In this document: positions 60,861-64,000 of the stretch, in pieces
How the letters are laid out: each line of letters begins with the position of its first letter
How positions within the stretch are numbered: the stretch's first letter is position 1
Source of the DNA: Nocardioides sediminis
Lineage (GTDB): Bacteria > Actinomycetota > Actinomycetes > Propionibacteriales > Nocardioidaceae
Length of the DNA: 64,000 bases
Assembly (NCBI RefSeq): GCF_003047295.1
Contig: NZ_PZYZ01000004.1
Span: 124,001-188,000, forward strand
Direction of reading: 5' to 3'
Position numbers and translations under genes: made by a program
The notes under the pieces: model-generated
Databases searched by the model: none
The model's input: only the letters and a program-made list of their open reading frames with translations
Told to the model about the DNA's origin: nothing

Positions 60861-61873
60861 CAGAACACCTCTCCCTGGGCCTTGAGCGTGCGCCGGTAGA
60901 CGGAGGCGAAGACCATCAGCAGCGACAGGATGAGGACGCCGTACGTCGCGGCGAGGGAGTAGTTGCGGACCCCCTCGAACGCAGCGCGGTAGGCGCCGGT
61001 CACCAGGATCTCGCTCTGGCCCGCGGGCTCGCCGCCGGTGACGAAGTAGATGATCGGGAACATGTTGAAGGTCCAGATGGTGCCGAGCAGGATCACCGTC
61101 GAGCTGACCGGGCGCAGCCCCGGGAGGGTGACGTTGCGGAAGCGCTGCCAGGGGGTGGCGCCGTCCATCTCGGCCGCCTCGTGGAGGTCGGCGGGGATCG
61201 ACTGCAGCCCGCCGAGGATGGCGACCATCATGAAGGGCACGCCCAGCCACACGTTGGTGCAGATGGCCGCGAACAGCGCGGTCCAGCGGTGGTTGAACCA
61301 CTCGACGGGATCGACACCCAGGTTGACGAGGGCTTGGTTGATGAGGCCGAAGCGGGGGTTGAAGAGGAACTTCCACCCGAAGGCGGCCACGAAGGCCGGC
61401 ACGGCCCACGGCACGATGAGCAGGACGCGGTAGAGGCTCCGACCGCGCATCTTGCGGTTGAGCATCACCGCGAGACCGAGCCCGAGGCCGTAGTGCAGCG
61501 AGACGCACGCCAGCGTCCAGGCCAGCGTGTTGGTGAACTGGAGCCAGAAGCTGCCCCGTGCGCCGGTGAGCAGGTCGACGTAGTTGTCCAGCCCGACGAA
61601 CTCGGCGCTGTCGGGGTTGTCCCTGCACTCCTCACCGCCGCCGAGGGTCTTGGTGCAGATGACGTCCTGGGCGTTGGACTCGGTGAGGTCGGTGAAGGAC
61701 TGGAAGATGCCCTGGACGAGCGGGTACATCACCAGCACGCCCAGCACGAGGACGGTCGGCAGGACCATCGCCCACGCGTACCAGTTGCGGTCGAAGGACC
61801 GCCGCAGCCGTCCGTCCTGCTTGCCGGGCGGTTGTTCCACGGGCGCCTCGGCCACGGCCAACGCTTGGCTCAT
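60860..61873 (-). CDS. Maltose-type ABC permease (MalF-like), importer 2
   Basis: 337 residues. Six membrane helices with a Cys-containing external segment between helices 1 and 2 (D-V-I-C-T-K-T and E-E-C-R) and the coupling loop H-E-A-A-E-M-D-G-A-T. It lacks the large P2-type loop of the importer 1 MalF, so it is the ordinary CUT1 form. ATG at 61873. Confidence 0.93.
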   Translation of the reverse strand: MSQALAVAEAPVEQPPGKQDGRLRRSFDRNWYAWAMVLPTVLVLGVLVMYPLVQGIFQSFTDLTESNAQDVICTKTLGGGEECRDNPDSAEFVGLDNYVDLLTGARGSFWLQFTNTLAWTLACVSLHYGLGLGLAVMLNRKMRGRSLYRVLLIVPWAVPAFVAAFGWKFLFNPRFGLINQALVNLGVDPVEWFNHRWTALFAAICTNVWLGVPFMMVAILGGLQSIPADLHEAAEMDGATPWQRFRNVTLPGLRPVSSTVILLGTIWTFNMFPIIYFVTGGEPAGQSEILVTGAYRAAFEGVRNYSLAATYGVLILSLLMVFASVYRRTLKAQGEVF

Positions 61874-61913
61874 CTCGCGAGCTCCTGATCTCTGGGTCCT
61901 GCTGGTACGTGCT

Positions 61914-61955
61914 GCCGGGGCGGGCGCCGGGCGACTGCCCGGCGCCCACCCCGGC
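61914..61955 (-). terminator. Strong intercistronic hairpin between importer 2 binding-protein and permease genes
   Basis: GCCGGGG plus GGGCGCCGGGC pair with GCCCGGCGCCC plus CCCCGGC: 18 bp with one C/A mismatch around the loop GACT. It lies 5 bases after the binding-protein stop and 40 bases before the permease start, the same position as in importer 1. Confidence 0.75.
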
Positions 61956-61960
61956 GTATC

Positions 61961-63265
61961 TCACTGCGCGGCGTAGTCGGGGACGACGTCGCTCTTGAAC
62001 TTGGCCGCGGCCTCGTCCATCGACTTCTGCACGTCGGCGCCCTGGATGAGCACCTTCGTCGCCATCTCGTCGAGCGGCGCGAAGAACAGGCCACCCTCGG
62101 GGATCCACGGACGCGCCTTGCTCACGTCGAGCGCGGGCTTCCAGGCGGCCACCCGCTCGTTGTCGCCGAGCTGGTCGTAGGCGTCGGCGTTGGCCGGGAG
62201 GACACCGAGCTCCTCGGCGGCGAAGGCCTGGGACTCGGCCGAGGCCATGAAGTTGACGAACGCGATGGCCGCGTCGGCCTTGGCCTCGTCCATGCCGCTG
62301 TAGATCACGTAGTTGTGACCGCCGACCGGAGCGCCGGCGCCGTCGGAGCCGGCCGGGACCGGGGCGACGCCGAGGTTCTCGAAGCCACCGAAGTTGGGGT
62401 CGTCGGAGATGGCAGCGGTCTCCCACGGGCCGTTGACGATCATGCCGACCTTGCCCTCCTTGAAGAGGGTCATCATCGTGCCGTAGGAGTCGTTGGCGTC
62501 CGGCTTGACCGCGGCACCCGACTTCACCAGGTCCTGGGCGGTCTTGATGCCCGCGACGGACTCGGGGGAGCCGACCTCGATGGTCTCGGCCTCGGTGTCG
62601 AGCAGGTCACCGCCCTCGCCGTAGATGAAGGGCAGCAGGAAGTAGCCGCCGTTGTTGATGTACAGACCGTCGACGTCGGCCTTGGTCTTGAGCGCCTCGG
62701 CCGCCTCGCCGACCTCTTCCCAGGTGGTCGGCGCCTCGTCGATGCCGGCCTTCTCGAAGAGCTCCTTGTTGTACATCAGGCCCAGCGTGTCGGTGACCTG
62801 CGGGACGCCGTAGGTCTTGCCGTCGTACACGTTGGAGGACAGCGGGGTCTCGAGGAAGTTGTTGTCCTCGAGCAGGGCCGTGCCGTCCAGGGCGTAGAGG
62901 TGGCCAGCCGCCGCGAACTCCGGCACCCAGGCGACCTCGGCGCGCATGATGTCGGGTGCGCCGGAGCCGGCCTCGGCCGCGGTCTTGAACTTGTTCTGCG
63001 CGTCGCCGAAGGGGACCGACTCGTAGTTGATCGTGACGTTCGGGTACTCCTCGTTGAACTTCTCGATGAGTGCCTCGTAGGTCGGGCCTTCGTTGGTGGG
63101 GTCGGAGGTGTCCCACCAGGTCAGCTCGGCCTCGAGCGACGATGCGTCGGTCTCGCCGGAGGTGGTCGAGTCGGTGGTGCTGTCGCTCTCCGAGCCGCCG
63201 CCACAGGCGGCGAGGACGAGAGCGAGCGCGGCGGTGCCGGCGAGGCCGGGCAGCGTGCGGCGCAT
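61961..63265 (-). CDS. Maltose/oligosaccharide-type substrate-binding lipoprotein, importer 2
   Basis: 434 residues. Lipobox L-V-L-A-A-C at about 21, a Ser/Thr/Asp linker, then L-T-W-W-D-T-S, G-A-P-D-I-M-R-A-E-V-A-W, K-T-Y-G-V-P-Q-V-T-D-T-L-G-L-M-Y-N and N-G-P-W-E-T, the cluster B sugar-binding fold. The Trp and acidic residues are consistent with oligosaccharide binding. Divergent LacI-type gene upstream. Confidence 0.93.
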   Translation of the reverse strand: MRRTLPGLAGTAALALVLAACGGGSESDSTTDSTTSGETDASSLEAELTWWDTSDPTNEGPTYEALIEKFNEEYPNVTINYESVPFGDAQNKFKTAAEAGSGAPDIMRAEVAWVPEFAAAGHLYALDGTALLEDNNFLETPLSSNVYDGKTYGVPQVTDTLGLMYNKELFEKAGIDEAPTTWEEVGEAAEALKTKADVDGLYINNGGYFLLPFIYGEGGDLLDTEAETIEVGSPESVAGIKTAQDLVKSGAAVKPDANDSYGTMMTLFKEGKVGMIVNGPWETAAISDDPNFGGFENLGVAPVPAGSDGAGAPVGGHNYVIYSGMDEAKADAAIAFVNFMASAESQAFAAEELGVLPANADAYDQLGDNERVAAWKPALDVSKARPWIPEGGLFFAPLDEMATKVLIQGADVQKSMDEAAAKFKSDVVPDYAAQ

Positions 63266-63304
63266 GTGTGCTCCTTGCGGTCATGTCACGAAGATTTCAG
63301 CTTC

Positions 63305-63320
63305 TGTGACGAGGGTCACC
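63305..63320. promoter_or_regulatory. CRP/GlxR-like site upstream of importer 2
   Basis: TGTGACGAGGGTCACC fits TGTGA-N6-TCAC(A) with one mismatch, 40 bases from the binding-protein start. It occupies a position comparable to the site in importer 1. Confidence 0.5.
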
Positions 63321-63328
63321 GGAAGATA

Positions 63329-63373
63329 GCAAGAAACTTGCAAATCGTGAAAGCAGTTGCAGAAGTGTTGCAA
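63329..63373. promoter_or_regulatory. Candidate regulator-binding repeats
   Basis: GCAAG-AAA-CTTGC (63329-63341) is a perfect inverted repeat, and TTGCA-N7-TGCAA (63357-63373) is a second; TTGCA recurs at 63338, 63357 and 63368. They lie between the divergent importer 2 and LacI genes and are probable LacI operators. Confidence 0.5.
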
Positions 63374-63390
63374 ACCGGCATGATGTGACC

Positions 63391-64000
63391 ATGCCCACCC
63401 TCGCCGAGATCGCTGCGGAGGCCGGTGTCAGCGAGGCGACGGTCTCTCGCGTGCTCAACTCCAAGCCCGGGGTGAGCGACTCCGCCCGCCAGTCCGTTGT
63501 GGTCGCGCTCGACGTCCTCGGCTACGAGCGGCCCCAGCAGCTGCGCCAGCGCAGCGCGGGGCTGGTCGGCCTGGTCGTGCCCGAGCTGGAGAACCCGATC
63601 TTCCCGGCCTTCGCCCAGGTCATCGGCGACGGCCTGGCGCGGCGCCGCTTCACGCCGGTCCTGTGCACGCAGTCCCCCGGCGGCATCTCCGAGGACGAGT
63701 ACGTCGAGGGGCTCCTGGACCACGGTGTGGCGGGCATCGTCTTCGTCTCGGGCAAGCACGCCGACCGGGGCGCCGACCACGACCGCTACCGCTCCCTGAT
63801 CGAGCGCGGCATGCCGGTCGTCTTCCTCAACGGGTACGTCGAGGGGCTGGCCGCCCCGTTCTTCTCCACCGACGACCGGGCCGCCATCCGGATCGCGGTG
63901 TCCCACCTGGTCCAGCTCGGCCACCGCACCATCGGCCTGGCCATCGGCCCCGCGCGCTTCGTGCCGTCGCACAACAAGCGCGAGGGTTTCGTCCAGGCGC
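63391..64000 (+). CDS. LacI-family transcriptional regulator, importer 2 (runs off the window)
   Basis: 203 residues are visible from ATG 63391, with no stop before the window ends. Helix-turn-helix and hinge read T-L-A-E-I-A-A-E-A-G-V-S-E-A-T-V-S-R-V-L-N, then V-G-L-V-V-P-E-L-E-N-P-I-F-P of the effector-binding domain. It probably controls the divergent importer 2 through the TTGCA repeats in the 125-base gap. Confidence 0.92.
   Translation, partial: MPTLAEIAAEAGVSEATVSRVLNSKPGVSDSARQSVVVALDVLGYERPQQLRQRSAGLVGLVVPELENPIFPAFAQVIGDGLARRRFTPVLCTQSPGGISEDEYVEGLLDHGVAGIVFVSGKHADRGADHDRYRSLIERGMPVVFLNGYVEGLAAPFFSTDDRAAIRIAVSHLVQLGHRTIGLAIGPARFVPSHNKREGFVQA

Overview
The window is about 73% G+C by eye, has no insertion sequences, and reads as ordinary chromosome from an actinobacterium, most likely a Nocardioides-type member of the Nocardioidaceae. 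That family guess is an inference. It rests on the base composition, a Bpa-type proteasome activator, DUF5926/DUF4446/DUF6457-type actinobacterial proteins, and frequent leaderless start codons. Genes are dense and often overlap by 1-4 bases (GTGA, ATGA, TGATG). Both ends of the window cut a gene: a sulfotransferase-like C-terminus on the left and a LacI regulator on the right.

Layout. 0-5.5 kb: two sulfotransferase-like genes, an EcsC protein, a phased 42-bp repeat array, a secreted RTX-like calcium-binding protein, aat and a lipoprotein. 5.5-16 kb: a Fpg/Nei glycosylase, an AAA ATPase, several small enzymes, a class III nucleotide cyclase paired with a stand-alone cyclic-nucleotide-binding protein, and arginine deiminase. 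15-20 kb: a DUF6058-GNAT fusion, a GDT1 cation transporter, larC-larB (nickel-pincer cofactor) and an alphaproteobacterial-looking pheA. 20-34 kb: a tail-anchored zinc-ribbon protein of unknown function, small kinases, a PAP2-lipid kinase fusion, serS with two HAD phosphatases, the proteasome activator, a MobA/DUF6457 pair, a biotin carrier and an alcohol dehydrogenase. 34-46 kb: gnd, a guanidine-III riboswitch controlling a Gdx/SugE exporter, an HdeD-lipase fusion, cardiolipin synthase, tRNA-Ser(CGA), tadA with its partner gene, and upp.

46-64 kb is a carbohydrate-uptake region. One complete maltose-type ABC importer (solute-binding protein, long MalF, MalG, MsmK-like ATPase) sits with a GH32/68-like hydrolase and a divergent LacI regulator. 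A second complete importer sits at the right end with its own divergent LacI regulator. Both operons have a long perfect or near-perfect hairpin just after the binding-protein gene, and TGTGA-N6-TCAC (CRP/GlxR-like) boxes in the regulator intergenic regions. Between the importers lie pntAB and a five-gene operon of YbaB-like and WXG100/EspC-like proteins that looks like a type VII secretion substrate set without its machinery.

Most calls come from recognising protein families by eye. No database search was possible. Start codons were chosen from Shine-Dalgarno sequences or from TANNNT boxes 6-8 bases upstream (leaderless initiation), and this moves several starts inward from the longest open frame.
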